Below are positions 1 to 5,757 of a DNA stretch of 5,757 nt, one piece after another. Location of the stretch: contig JALVEA010000017.1 in NCBI GenBank assembly GCA_027008665.1, positions 1 to 5,757 of the forward strand. Direction: 5' to 3'. Positions within the stretch are counted from its first letter, which is position 1, and each line of letters opens with the position of its first letter. The notes beneath the pieces were generated by a model. The model made no database searches and had not been told where the DNA came from. It worked only from the letters and a program-made list of their open reading frames with translations. The translations under genes were made by a program, and so were the position numbers. Origin of the DNA: Thiotrichaceae bacterium (GTDB lineage: Bacteria > Pseudomonadota > Gammaproteobacteria > Thiotrichales > Thiotrichaceae).

Positions 1-240
<240 letters not shown>

Positions 241-321
241 ATAACCTTAAGCGGTTTGTTGAGAGAAAATTTAGGCTAGATACAACGCCATAAAATAGAA
301 ATTTACTACAATCCTAAGTAT

Positions 322-384
322 TTGATCATGTTGATAAGCACTCTTAAACAGAGTTGAAAGAGTCATTATCAGCATAATGATCAA
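322..384 (+). other. Imperfect hairpin in the 23S-5S spacer
   Basis: The spacer between the two rRNAs folds on paper into a long stem. The outer arm at 322-337 (TTGATCATGTTGATAA) is nearly complementary to 366-384 (TTATCAGCATAATGATCAA), with a small internal bulge. Inside it, ACTCTT at 340-345 pairs with AAGAGT at 358-363. Such stems in rRNA precursors are often RNase III or RNase E processing sites, so a role in separating the 23S and 5S precursors is a reasonable inference. The fold was judged by eye, without an energy calculation. Confidence 0.5.
339..350 (+). promoter_or_regulatory. boxA-like antitermination element in rRNA spacer
   Basis: CACTCTTAAACA matches the rRNA boxA consensus TGCTCTTTAACA at 9 of 12 positions. 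In E. coli, boxA in the rRNA leader and the 16S-23S spacer binds the NusB/S10 antitermination complex. Here the element lies between 23S and 5S, and its first half is also part of the inner stem of the spacer hairpin. The match could be chance in AT-rich DNA. Confidence 0.25.
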
Positions 385-392
385 GCCAGTTT

Positions 393-508
393 TCCTGGTG
401 ACCATAGAGACATTGAACCACCTGACTCCATCTCGAACTCAGAAGTGAAAAGTGTCATCGCCGATGATAGTGTGGGAGTTCCCATGTGAAAGTAGGTCAT
501 CACCAGGT
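393..508 (+). rRNA. rrf: 5S ribosomal RNA
   Basis: This is a complete 5S rRNA of about 116 bases. The terminal helix forms between CCTGGTGA (394-401) and TCACCAGG near the 3' end. The family core is present: CCACCTGACTCCATCTCGAA, then CTCAGAAGTGAAA, GCCGATGATAGTGTGGG and CCCATGTGAAAGTAGG. Ends were set from the closing helix and may be off by one to three bases. It is the last gene of the rRNA operon: no tRNA follows before the terminator, which starts about ten bases downstream. Confidence 0.95.
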
Positions 509-517
509 TGATACTTT

Positions 518-550
518 AAAGCCTTGTTATTTTTTAACAGGGCTTTTTTT
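518..550 (+). terminator. Intrinsic terminator of the rRNA operon
   Basis: A 12-base-pair stem pairs AAAGCCTTGTTA (518-529) with TAACAGGGCTTT (535-546). It has one G-U pair and a five-T loop, and the T run continues to 550. This is a textbook rho-independent terminator. It lies right after the 5S gene and should stop rRNA transcription before it reaches the oxidase operon. Confidence 0.92.
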
Positions 551-807
551 ATGGAAGGAATAAAATATTTTAGTGAGTGAATTTTAATAAATAGGTCGAA
601 ATATTAAGACTCGTTTGTGTTGTTCATAGCTTGTTTTTTAAACTAGCTTATCTCAATCGGTATATAGTTATTCCGCTCAATCAATGGAATACTTCGGCAA
701 AGTATAGGAGAGAATGATTAATAACCTTACTAAAATGATGTTTATACCCTTTTTGGAGTGTTAATTTGATATTTATTGTTGTATTCTCCCCACAAATATT
801 TAAGGTG
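551..807. other. Intergenic stretch without a convincing gene
   Basis: This AT-rich stretch lies between the rRNA terminator and the ccoN operator. No tRNA, no substantial reading frame and no clear sigma-70 promoter were found. Two small imperfect stems are visible: AGCT(628-631)/AGCT(645-648), and ATACTT(689-694)/AAGTAT(700-705) with a CGGCA loop. Neither is followed by a T run, so neither looks like a terminator. The only translatable item is a 16-codon frame at 714-764, which is not supported by anything else. Confidence 0.6.
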
Positions 808-838
808 TTGATAGAGATCAAAGAACTGATGTCAACAC
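805..838. repeat. Inverted repeat overlapping the FNR operator
   Basis: GTGTTGA at 805-811 is the exact reverse complement of TCAACAC at 832-838, with a 20-base spacer. The left arm covers the first half-site of the FNR box; the right arm lies between that box and the -10 region. It may be a second operator layout or a chance extension of the palindromic FNR sequence. Confidence 0.4.
808..821 (+). promoter_or_regulatory. FNR/ANR-type operator of the cco operon
   Basis: TTGAT-AGAG-ATCAA is a perfect match to the FNR/ANR/FixK consensus TTGAT-N4-ATCAA. Its centre is at 814.5, about 64 bases before the ccoN start codon. Candidate transcription starts near 854-862 put it about 40 to 47 bases upstream, close to the -41.5 position of class II activation. 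Known cbb3 operons are commonly activated this way when oxygen is low, so oxygen-controlled induction of ccoNOQP is the natural reading. Confidence 0.85.
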
Positions 839-841
839 ATC

Positions 842-862
842 TATAGGCTTATAATTTAAACT
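842..862 (+). promoter_or_regulatory. Probable -10 region and start of the cco promoter
   Basis: Two -10 candidates follow the FNR box. TATAGG (842-847) predicts a start near 854-856, which gives nearly ideal class II spacing from the operator. TATAAT (850-855) is a perfect hexamer but predicts a start near 862, putting the FNR centre at about -47. No good -35 hexamer is present at the right distance from either, which is expected for an activator-dependent promoter. The sequence does not decide which is used. Confidence 0.5.
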
Positions 863-878
863 TCCTTGAGGACTTGAG

Positions 879-2324
879 ATGGCGCATAGTGCAGTAGGCT
901 CAGCTGAGCAATATAACTATGATATCGTGAAGAAATTTGCGATTGCCGCGTTAATATGGGGCGTAGCTGGAATGACAACCGGTGTGTATATCGCTTCAGA
1001 ATTAACGTGGCCATTTTTGAACTTTGATATTGCTAATATTACTTTTGGTCGATTGCGACCAGTGCATACTAGCGGTGTTATTTTTGGTTTTGGCGGTAAT
1101 GCTTTATTTGCAACATCTTACTATGTTGTTCAGCGAACCTGTCAGACTCGTTTGTGGGGTGGCACAATGCTACCTAATATAACCTTCTGGGGTTGGAATA
1201 TAGCAATTTTAATCGCTGGTATTGGATATACTTTTGGGATCACTCAAGGGCGTGAATATGCAGAGCCAGAATGGTATGTCGATTTACTAATTGCTGTGAT
1301 ATGGGTGTTATATTTTGTTATTTTCACCGCAACCATTATGCGCCGTAATCAACCACATATCTATGTTGCTAATTGGTTTTATATGGCATTTATTTTAGCA
1401 ACCGCATTACTGCATATCTTTAATAACCTTGCAATGCCAGTTAGTTTAACAGGTGCGAAGTCTTATAGTTTATTTGCAGGGGCTCAAGATGCGATGACGC
1501 AATGGTGGTATGGTCATAATGCAGTAGGGTTCTTCCTCACAGCGGCTTTTTTAGGAATGATGTATTATTTTGTTCCTAAACAAGCAGGTCGTCCTGTTTA
1601 CTCTTATCGTTTATCAATTGTTCATTTTTGGGCATTAGGCTTTATGTATATGTGGGTTGGGACTCATCATTTACATTGGACAGCGATTCCTGATTGGACA
1701 TCCTCTTTAGCGGCTGCATTCTCAATTCTTCTTTTAATGCCTTCATGGGGTGGGATGATCAACGGTATTATGACGCTGTCGGGTGCATGGGATAAGTTAC
1801 GCACTGATCCTATTATGATGTTTATGATTACCGCGCTATCTTTTTACGGTATGTCTACCTTCGAAGGACCAATGATGGCACTGAAATCAGTGAATGCATT
1901 ATCTCACTATACAGACTGGACGGTTGGACATGTACATTCGGGGGCATTAGGTTGGGTTGCAATGATTTCTATTGCATCTTTTTATCACATGATTCCAAGA
2001 CTGTGGAACACTACTCTTTACAGCATGAAGCTTGTTAAAATCCATTTCTTTCTAGCAACTATTGGTACACTTCTATATATCACATCAATGTGGGTATCAG
2101 GTATTGGTCAAGGTATGCAGTTACGTGAATTTGATGAATTTGGTAATTTGGCAAACACCTTTATTTCTACGGTTGAATTTATGCATTATCCATTAATGGC
2201 TCGTGCAATCGGTGGGATATTCTTTGTCGCTGGTATGTTACTTATGGTCTATAACGTTTATATGACTGTTCGTACTGCAAAGCAAGAAGATCAAGCCGCA
2301 GCAACTGCCATTTCACAAGCATAA
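879..2324 (+). CDS. ccoN: cbb3-type cytochrome c oxidase subunit I (CcoN)
   Basis: This is the catalytic haem-copper subunit of the cbb3 oxidase. It reduces oxygen to water and pumps protons across the inner membrane. The 481-residue length fits the family, and the protein is hydrophobic throughout with about twelve likely membrane helices. All metal ligands are visible: His63 (RPVHTSG) and His353 for low-spin haem b, His351 (GHVHSG) for haem b3, and His213 (WWYGHNAVGF), His263 and His264 (VGTHHLHW) for CuB. Tyr257, one helical stretch before the His pair, fits the cross-linked tyrosine typical of cbb3 enzymes. STFEGPMM with Glu329 and the acidic loop EYAEPEW (126-132) are also family hallmarks. 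The ATG is preceded by GAGGA at 868-872 with six bases between, which supports this start. It is first in the ccoNOQP operon, 16 bases before ccoO. No defect is seen. Confidence 0.98.
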   Translation: MAHSAVGSAEQYNYDIVKKFAIAALIWGVAGMTTGVYIASELTWPFLNFDIANITFGRLRPVHTSGVIFGFGGNALFATSYYVVQRTCQTRLWGGTMLPNITFWGWNIAILIAGIGYTFGITQGREYAEPEWYVDLLIAVIWVLYFVIFTATIMRRNQPHIYVANWFYMAFILATALLHIFNNLAMPVSLTGAKSYSLFAGAQDAMTQWWYGHNAVGFFLTAAFLGMMYYFVPKQAGRPVYSYRLSIVHFWALGFMYMWVGTHHLHWTAIPDWTSSLAAAFSILLLMPSWGGMINGIMTLSGAWDKLRTDPIMMFMITALSFYGMSTFEGPMMALKSVNALSHYTDWTVGHVHSGALGWVAMISIASFYHMIPRLWNTTLYSMKLVKIHFFLATIGTLLYITSMWVSGIGQGMQLREFDEFGNLANTFISTVEFMHYPLMARAIGGIFFVAGMLLMVYNVYMTVRTAKQEDQAAATAISQA

Positions 2325-2340
2325 AGATTAGGAGATCAAA

Positions 2341-3096
2341 ATGTTAAAACATGAAAGTATTGAAACGAATACGGGTCTGCTTATCATCCTGACGTTAGTT
2401 GCTATTGGTATTGGTGGTCTAGTAGAAATTGTTCCTCTTTTTTATATTGATGGAACAGTAGAAGAAGTAAAAACCGCTGATGGTAAAGATGCCGTTCGAC
2501 CTTATACCCCATTAGAATTACGTGGTCGTGATATTTACATTAGAGAAGGCTGTTATACCTGTCATTCACAAATGATTCGTCCCTTTAGAGATGAAGCGCT
2601 ACGTTATGGGCATTATTCACTCGCAGCAGAATCGCAGTATGATCATCCATTTCAGTGGGGATCAATGAGACGTGGACCTGATCTAGCACGAGTGGGTAAA
2701 AAATACTCTAATGGATGGCATGTAAAGCATCTTACTCGACCAAGATCAGTTGTTCCAACCTCTATTATGCCTAACTACCCTTGGTTGATGGAGCATGATT
2801 TGAGTTATGGTGATGTTAAAGAGCGCATGCTGGCATTAAAACAAGTTGGTGTTCCTTATTCTTTAACACAGGTTGAGTTCGATGCAAATGTCGAGAAATT
2901 TGGCAAGGAAGTTGCTGAAAAATTGGATATAAGTAAAGCGGATGAAAACCTGATGGCGCAAGCTAAGTCAATGAATACGGACGGTGATTCCAATCGTATT
3001 ACAGAGATGGAAGCACTTGTTGCTTATTTGCAAGTGCTAGGTACGATGGTTGATTTTAAACAACATGATGAACATGACTTCATTAAGTTTAGATAA
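2341..3096 (+). CDS. ccoO: cbb3-type cytochrome c oxidase subunit II, mono-haem (CcoO)
   Basis: CcoO is a membrane-anchored c-type cytochrome that passes electrons from CcoP to the CcoN catalytic site. One N-terminal membrane helix (about residues 12-35) acts as an uncleaved anchor, and the rest is periplasmic. The single haem site is Cys71-Tyr-Thr-Cys74-His75, within the family motif GCYTCHSQMIRP. Met143 in SIMPNYPWL is the likely sixth iron ligand, and the WGSMRRGPDLARVG block (106-119) is diagnostic of the FixO family. At 251 residues it is longer than the roughly 200 residues common in Pseudomonas-like forms. The extra length is a charged, helix-prone segment at about 174-220, between VGVPYS and the conserved EALVAYLQVLGT. 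The start follows TTAGGAG at 2328-2334 with six bases of spacing. It probably shares one transcript with ccoN. Confidence 0.97.
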   Translation: MLKHESIETNTGLLIILTLVAIGIGGLVEIVPLFYIDGTVEEVKTADGKDAVRPYTPLELRGRDIYIREGCYTCHSQMIRPFRDEALRYGHYSLAAESQYDHPFQWGSMRRGPDLARVGKKYSNGWHVKHLTRPRSVVPTSIMPNYPWLMEHDLSYGDVKERMLALKQVGVPYSLTQVEFDANVEKFGKEVAEKLDISKADENLMAQAKSMNTDGDSNRITEMEALVAYLQVLGTMVDFKQHDEHDFIKFR

Positions 3097-3146
3097 AAAT
3101 CAAGCTAAGCAAGCTAATAGGGCTGGTAATAATCTAGGAGATCGAT

Positions 3147-3338
3147 ATGTATGACATCTTGATATGGTTTACTGATCTTGGTAATAGCAAAATTGCAGCT
3201 CTATTAATATTCTTCCCGATTTTTGTTGGTATTATTTTGTATGTTTATACCAATAAAAAACGCAGCAAAAGATTGGAGTCTTATAAATATATTCCGTTTG
3301 ATGATGATCAGGATGAGATTCCAAGCAAGAAAAATTAA
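3147..3338 (+). CDS. ccoQ: cbb3-type oxidase small subunit (CcoQ/FixQ)
   Basis: This 63-residue protein has one membrane helix at about 16-35 (IAALLIFFPIFVGIILYVY). A basic stretch, NKKRSKR, follows, then an acidic tail containing YIPFDDDQDE. The helix, the basic cytoplasmic flank and the closing IPF-DDD block are typical of CcoQ, and the gene sits between ccoO and ccoP as expected. CcoQ is not catalytic; in other bacteria it stabilises the complex or the CcoP association. TAGGAG at 3135-3140 is six bases before the ATG and nearly copies the ccoO site. The 50-base gap after ccoO holds no other gene. Sequence similarity alone would be weak at this size; the position makes the call firm. Confidence 0.92.
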   Translation: MYDILIWFTDLGNSKIAALLIFFPIFVGIILYVYTNKKRSKRLESYKYIPFDDDQDEIPSKKN

Positions 3339-3382
3339 AGTTTTATATTAACTTTAGTGTTTCTTCCTTACTTTAAAGAAGG
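3336..3382 (+). promoter_or_regulatory. Two small hairpins in the ccoQ-ccoP gap
   Basis: The first stem pairs TAAAGTT (3336-3342, including the ccoQ stop codon) with AACTTTA (3350-3356). The second pairs CCTT-CT (3366-3372, one bulged A) with AGAAGG (3377-3382). The second stem contains AAGG at 3379-3382, the only good ribosome binding site for ccoP, so it could lower ccoP translation. Neither stem is followed by a proper T run, so termination is unlikely; mRNA stabilisation or translational tuning is possible. Stems were judged by eye and are short. Confidence 0.3.
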
Positions 3383-3391
3383 TAAAAAATA

Positions 3392-4309
3392 ATGGCTGAA
3401 AAAGATCCGATTACAGGTGTAGAAACAACGGGGCACGTTTGGGATGACACCTTACAAGAGTTTAATAACCCCCTTCCACGTTGGTGGCTTTGGGCATTTT
3501 ATGGGACAGTAATTTTTGCAATCATTTACTGGACGATTTACCCGTCTTGGCCAATGGGGAAATCCTATTTAAAAGGTGTTGGTAATACGATTACCTATAA
3601 AACGGATGCAGGTGAAGAGGTAACGACTCACTGGAATACCCGTGCTTTATTGCAATATGAAATGCAAAATGGTGAGGCTGCTCTAGCACAAAAGGCTGAA
3701 TTAGCAAAGATTGCAAGTGCTAGCTATGAAGACATTGCAAAAGATGCGGATATGCAAGCTTTTGTACAATCATTCGGCAAAGGTATTTTTGGCGATTATT
3801 GTGCAGCTTGTCATCAAACGGGTGGGGTTGGTGTTATTGGTTCTTATCCTAATCTAACGGATGATGCATGGCTTTGGGGGGGGGAAGCCGCGGATATAGA
3901 AAACACGATTAAAAATGGTCATATTGGTAATATGCCTGCTCATAAAGGAGTACTTTCTGAAGCTGAAATTACACAACTTGGAAACTATGTTTTAAGTCTT
4001 TCTAAAGAACCTTCTGATGCTGCATTAGCAGCAAAAGGTAAGGTGCTTTTTGAAGGTAAAGGTTCTTGTTTTGCTTGTCATACTAAAGAAGCAACAGGAA
4101 TGAAAGCATTGGGTTCTGCTAATTTAACGGATCAAATCTGGACGATTGCTGACGTTAAAGGTCAAAAGTCTGCTGAAGCTGAACTTGCTGCGGTTAAGTC
4201 TGTTATTTCAAATGGTGTGAAACGTCAGATGCCAGCTTGGAAATCGCGTCTTGATGAAACGCAAATTAAGGTATTAGTGGCTTATATTAGTTCATTTAGT
4301 AGTAAATAA
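3392..4309 (+). CDS. ccoP: cbb3-type cytochrome c oxidase subunit III, di-haem (CcoP)
   Basis: CcoP is the di-haem cytochrome c subunit that accepts electrons from soluble or membrane cytochrome c and hands them to CcoO. The N-terminal part carries the family block TTGHVWDDTLQEFNNPLPRW (12-31) and one membrane helix at about 31-50. Two periplasmic cytochrome c domains follow. The first has Cys137-Ala-Ala-Cys140-His141 with likely ligand Met181 (GNMPAH). The second has Cys226-Phe-Ala-Cys229-His230 with likely ligand Met280 (RQMPAW). The 305-residue length fits the family, and this is the single-helix version rather than the two-helix one. The start follows AAGG at 3379-3382 with nine bases of spacing, longer than for ccoO and ccoQ. 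A run of nine G at codons 162-165 is an unusual weak point. It is the last gene of the operon and is followed by a terminator. Confidence 0.97.
   Translation: MAEKDPITGVETTGHVWDDTLQEFNNPLPRWWLWAFYGTVIFAIIYWTIYPSWPMGKSYLKGVGNTITYKTDAGEEVTTHWNTRALLQYEMQNGEAALAQKAELAKIASASYEDIAKDADMQAFVQSFGKGIFGDYCAACHQTGGVGVIGSYPNLTDDAWLWGGEAADIENTIKNGHIGNMPAHKGVLSEAEITQLGNYVLSLSKEPSDAALAAKGKVLFEGKGSCFACHTKEATGMKALGSANLTDQIWTIADVKGQKSAEAELAAVKSVISNGVKRQMPAWKSRLDETQIKVLVAYISSFSSK
3876..3884 (+). repeat. G9 homopolymer inside ccoP
   Basis: Nine consecutive G encode the end of Trp162, Gly163, Gly164 and the start of Glu165, in the conserved WLWGG segment after the first haem domain. The frame is intact here. Loss of one G would give a stop at 3897-3899; gain of one G would give a stop at 3910-3912. 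Either product would lack Met181 and the whole second haem domain. Such runs are classic slippage sites in some bacteria and are also a common source of sequencing error. Confidence 0.9.
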
Positions 4310-4350
4310 GAGTATAGTTTCTAATACTATTTCTTTATTGAAGTGATAAA

Positions 4351-4385
4351 AAGTACGAGCGGTTACCTGTTCGTGCTTTTTTTTT
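4351..4385 (+). terminator. Intrinsic terminator after ccoP
   Basis: AAGTACGAGC (4351-4360) pairs over ten positions, two of them G-U, with GTTCGTGCTT (4369-4378) around an eight-base loop. Flanking A-T pairs extend the stem, and nine T run from 4377 to 4385. It lies 41 bases after the ccoP stop and probably ends the ccoNOQP transcript, leaving ccoG as a separate or only partly coupled unit. Confidence 0.88.
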
Positions 4386-4417
4386 GAAAATTACCAGCAA
4401 GACCTAGGATAGCTGTA

Positions 4418-4445
4418 TTGCGTTTTATTAAGGAATTTTTATACA
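4418..4445 (+). promoter_or_regulatory. Weak candidate promoter for ccoG
   Basis: TTGCGT (4418-4423) and TATACA (4440-4445), 16 bases apart, are the best sigma-70-like pair between the terminator and ccoG. Both match the consensus only partly. No FNR box like that before ccoN is present in this gap. A palindrome TTACGTAA (4473-4480) lies just before the ribosome binding site and has no assigned role. A promoter is expected because of the upstream terminator, but this placement is tentative. Confidence 0.25.
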
Positions 4446-4504
4446 ACTAAACCTATGATGTATTGCATATTCTTACGTAAATCACAACAGAGGTAATAAC
4501 TATT

Positions 4505-5757
4505 ATGCAAGAAAGCCCAATTCAATTTGTAGAATACAGTGAAGTGATACATCCACGTTCTATAAAAGGTCGATTTCGTAACTTAAAATCTTATATTCTA
4601 GTGCTTGCTTATGCGGTATTTTTCTTACTTCCTTGGTTACGTTGGGAACGTACCATTGGTTCTGATCAAGCGGTTGTTTTTGATTTAGCCACTTTACGTT
4701 TTTATATTTTTGATTTTGTGGTGCATCCACAAGATATCTATTGGCTTTCCATTTTATTATTTTTTGCTGCTGTTTTTCTCTTTTTTGTTACTACTTTGGC
4801 TGGGCGAGTTTTTTGTGGCTATTTTTGTTTTCAAACTCTGTGGACGGATGCCTATCGCTGGATAGAACATACGATTCAAGGTGATCGTATTAAACGTATA
4901 CGCCTCGATAAGCAAGGATGGAATAAAGAAAAAATTATTAAAAAAGCGCTGACACATTTCTTTTGGTTGCTTTTATCTTTTTTAACAGGTTTAAGTTTTG
5001 TTCTTTACTGGGGAGATGCTTTTGAGCTCTCTGCACGTTTTTTTATGGGGACAGCACCTGCGGCTGCCTATATCACGACTTTGATTCTTACAGCAAGCAC
5101 CTACCTTGCCGCTGGGTTTGCACGGGATGCAATTTGTCGTCATGTTTGTCCTTATGCTCGTTTTCAAAGTGCCATGTTTGATGAAAATACCTTGATTGTT
5201 TCTTATGATTATATTCGTGGTGAAGCAAAAGAAGGACGTGCAAAGCCAATAAAAGACCTTAAAAAATTAGATGTGCGTCAAGAAAAAGGGGTAGGGGATT
5301 GTGTTGACTGTGGTTTATGTGTTCAAGTTTGTCCTATGGGAATTGATATTCGTGATGGCTTGCAAATAGACTGTATTCACTGTGCATTATGTATTGATGC
5401 CTGTGACAAGATTATGGATGCTCGTGGTTGGGATAAAGGGTTAATAAAATATACCTCTGATAATAATTTGCACGGGAAAAAGAATAAATATATCAATGTA
5501 CGTTCAGTGGGTTATGGGATAGCCTCATTGCTTGCGCTTGTGATTTTATATCTTAGTATCACAGGAAGCTCATTATTGAATGTTTCCGTCTCACAAACAC
5601 GACAGCCTTTATTTGTTACTATGGGTGATGGAAGAATAAAAAATTCCTATCATTTCAGCTTTATTAATAAAACCAGAAAGCCTGCCAAGTTAGAATTATC
5701 ATTAGAAAATCTTGAAGGCGCAGAAATTAGTTTGGGGAAAATTGAAACTATTAAGGT
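4505..5757 (+). CDS. ccoG: cbb3 oxidase accessory iron-sulfur protein CcoG (RdxA/FixG), 3' end cut by window
   Basis: CcoG is an inner-membrane protein with two ferredoxin-type 4Fe-4S clusters. It is needed for, or helps, cbb3 assembly and has been proposed to reduce Cu(II) for the CuB site. The frame is open for 417 codons to the window edge; family members run to about 470-480, so some 50-60 residues are probably missing. Likely membrane helices lie near 31-45, 80-98, 150-168, 185-205 and 333-352. Cysteine sites are visible in order: C104-GYF-C108, C211-RHV-C215-PYARFQ, then C266/C269/C272/C276-P and C290/C293/C296/C300. The start of the periplasmic C-terminal FixG domain follows from about residue 357. 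AGAGG at 4489-4493 is eleven bases before the ATG, a rather long spacing, but no better start is present. It lies 195 bases after ccoP, across a terminator. Confidence 0.95.
   Translation, partial: MQESPIQFVEYSEVIHPRSIKGRFRNLKSYILVLAYAVFFLLPWLRWERTIGSDQAVVFDLATLRFYIFDFVVHPQDIYWLSILLFFAAVFLFFVTTLAGRVFCGYFCFQTLWTDAYRWIEHTIQGDRIKRIRLDKQGWNKEKIIKKALTHFFWLLLSFLTGLSFVLYWGDAFELSARFFMGTAPAAAYITTLILTASTYLAAGFARDAICRHVCPYARFQSAMFDENTLIVSYDYIRGEAKEGRAKPIKDLKKLDVRQEKGVGDCVDCGLCVQVCPMGIDIRDGLQIDCIHCALCIDACDKIMDARGWDKGLIKYTSDNNLHGKKNKYINVRSVGYGIASLLALVILYLSITGSSLLNVSVSQTRQPLFVTMGDGRIKNSYHFSFINKTRKPAKLELSLENLEGAEISLGKIETIK

Noticed and set aside
322..335. FNR-box lookalike TTGAT-CATG-TTGAT in the rRNA spacer
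   Set aside because: The second half is a direct repeat of TTGAT rather than the inverted ATCAA, and it sits inside an rRNA transcript as part of a stem. It is not a regulatory site for transcription.
714..764. A 16-codon frame after AGGAG that could be a leader peptide
   Set aside because: Only three bases separate the ribosome binding match from the ATG. The frame contains no run of regulatory codons, no attenuator follows, and the FNR promoter lies downstream of it, so it would not be on the ccoN transcript.
551..807. A tRNA or mobile element remnant between 5S and ccoN
   Set aside because: No cloverleaf, T-loop motif, terminal inverted repeats or transposase fragment was seen on either strand by eye.
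2971..3012. EF-hand-like calcium loop in CcoO (NTDGDSNRITEME)
   Set aside because: The acidic spacing partly resembles an EF-hand, but the central glycine and the final Glu at position 12 do not line up, and no flanking EF helices are recognisable.
3875..3912. ccoP as a frameshifted pseudogene at the G run
   Set aside because: The frame continues cleanly through the run into the second haem domain with the right motifs and length, so this copy is intact as given.
4757..4957. A 66-codon reading frame on the minus strand
   Set aside because: It lies wholly inside ccoG, which has clear conserved motifs on the plus strand. The translated protein has low complexity and no family features, so it is a shadow frame.

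Overview
The window appears to come from an AT-rich proteobacterium, most likely a gammaproteobacterium and less likely a betaproteobacterium. The 23S and 5S rRNA ends resemble gamma/beta sequences. The protein genes form a classic cbb3 cytochrome c oxidase cluster in the order N-O-Q-P-G, preceded by a perfect FNR/ANR-type operator. The genus cannot be fixed from sequence alone. Low-GC aerobic or microaerobic gammaproteobacteria such as Cardiobacteriales relatives are a guess, not a result.

Layout: bases 1-240 are the 3' end of a 23S rRNA gene, starting inside the sarcin-ricin region. A 150-base spacer with a long imperfect hairpin and a boxA-like element follows, then a 5S rRNA gene (about 393-508) and a strong intrinsic terminator (518-550) that closes the rRNA operon. 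Bases 551-807 hold no convincing gene. A perfect TTGAT-N4-ATCAA operator (808-821) and a plausible -10 region precede ccoN (879-2324), ccoO (2341-3096), ccoQ (3147-3338) and ccoP (3392-4309). An intrinsic terminator (4351-4385) ends that operon. A separate unit then begins with ccoG (4505 to the window edge), which is open at its 3' end because the window stops.

How the genes work together: CcoN is the haem-copper catalytic subunit that reduces oxygen. CcoO (mono-haem c) and CcoP (di-haem c) pass electrons to it from cytochrome c. CcoQ is the small single-helix subunit linked to complex stability. CcoG (RdxA/FixG) is a membrane iron-sulfur protein that supports cbb3 assembly, with a proposed role in copper reduction. 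The FNR-type site suggests that the high-affinity oxidase is induced when oxygen falls.

Nothing here amounts to a new biological system; the content is a well-known respiratory module beside an rRNA operon. The points most worth a second look are a run of nine G inside ccoP that could slip and truncate the protein, an enlarged C-terminal region in CcoO, an inverted repeat overlapping the FNR site, and hairpins in the ccoQ-ccoP gap, one of which could hide the ccoP ribosome binding site.
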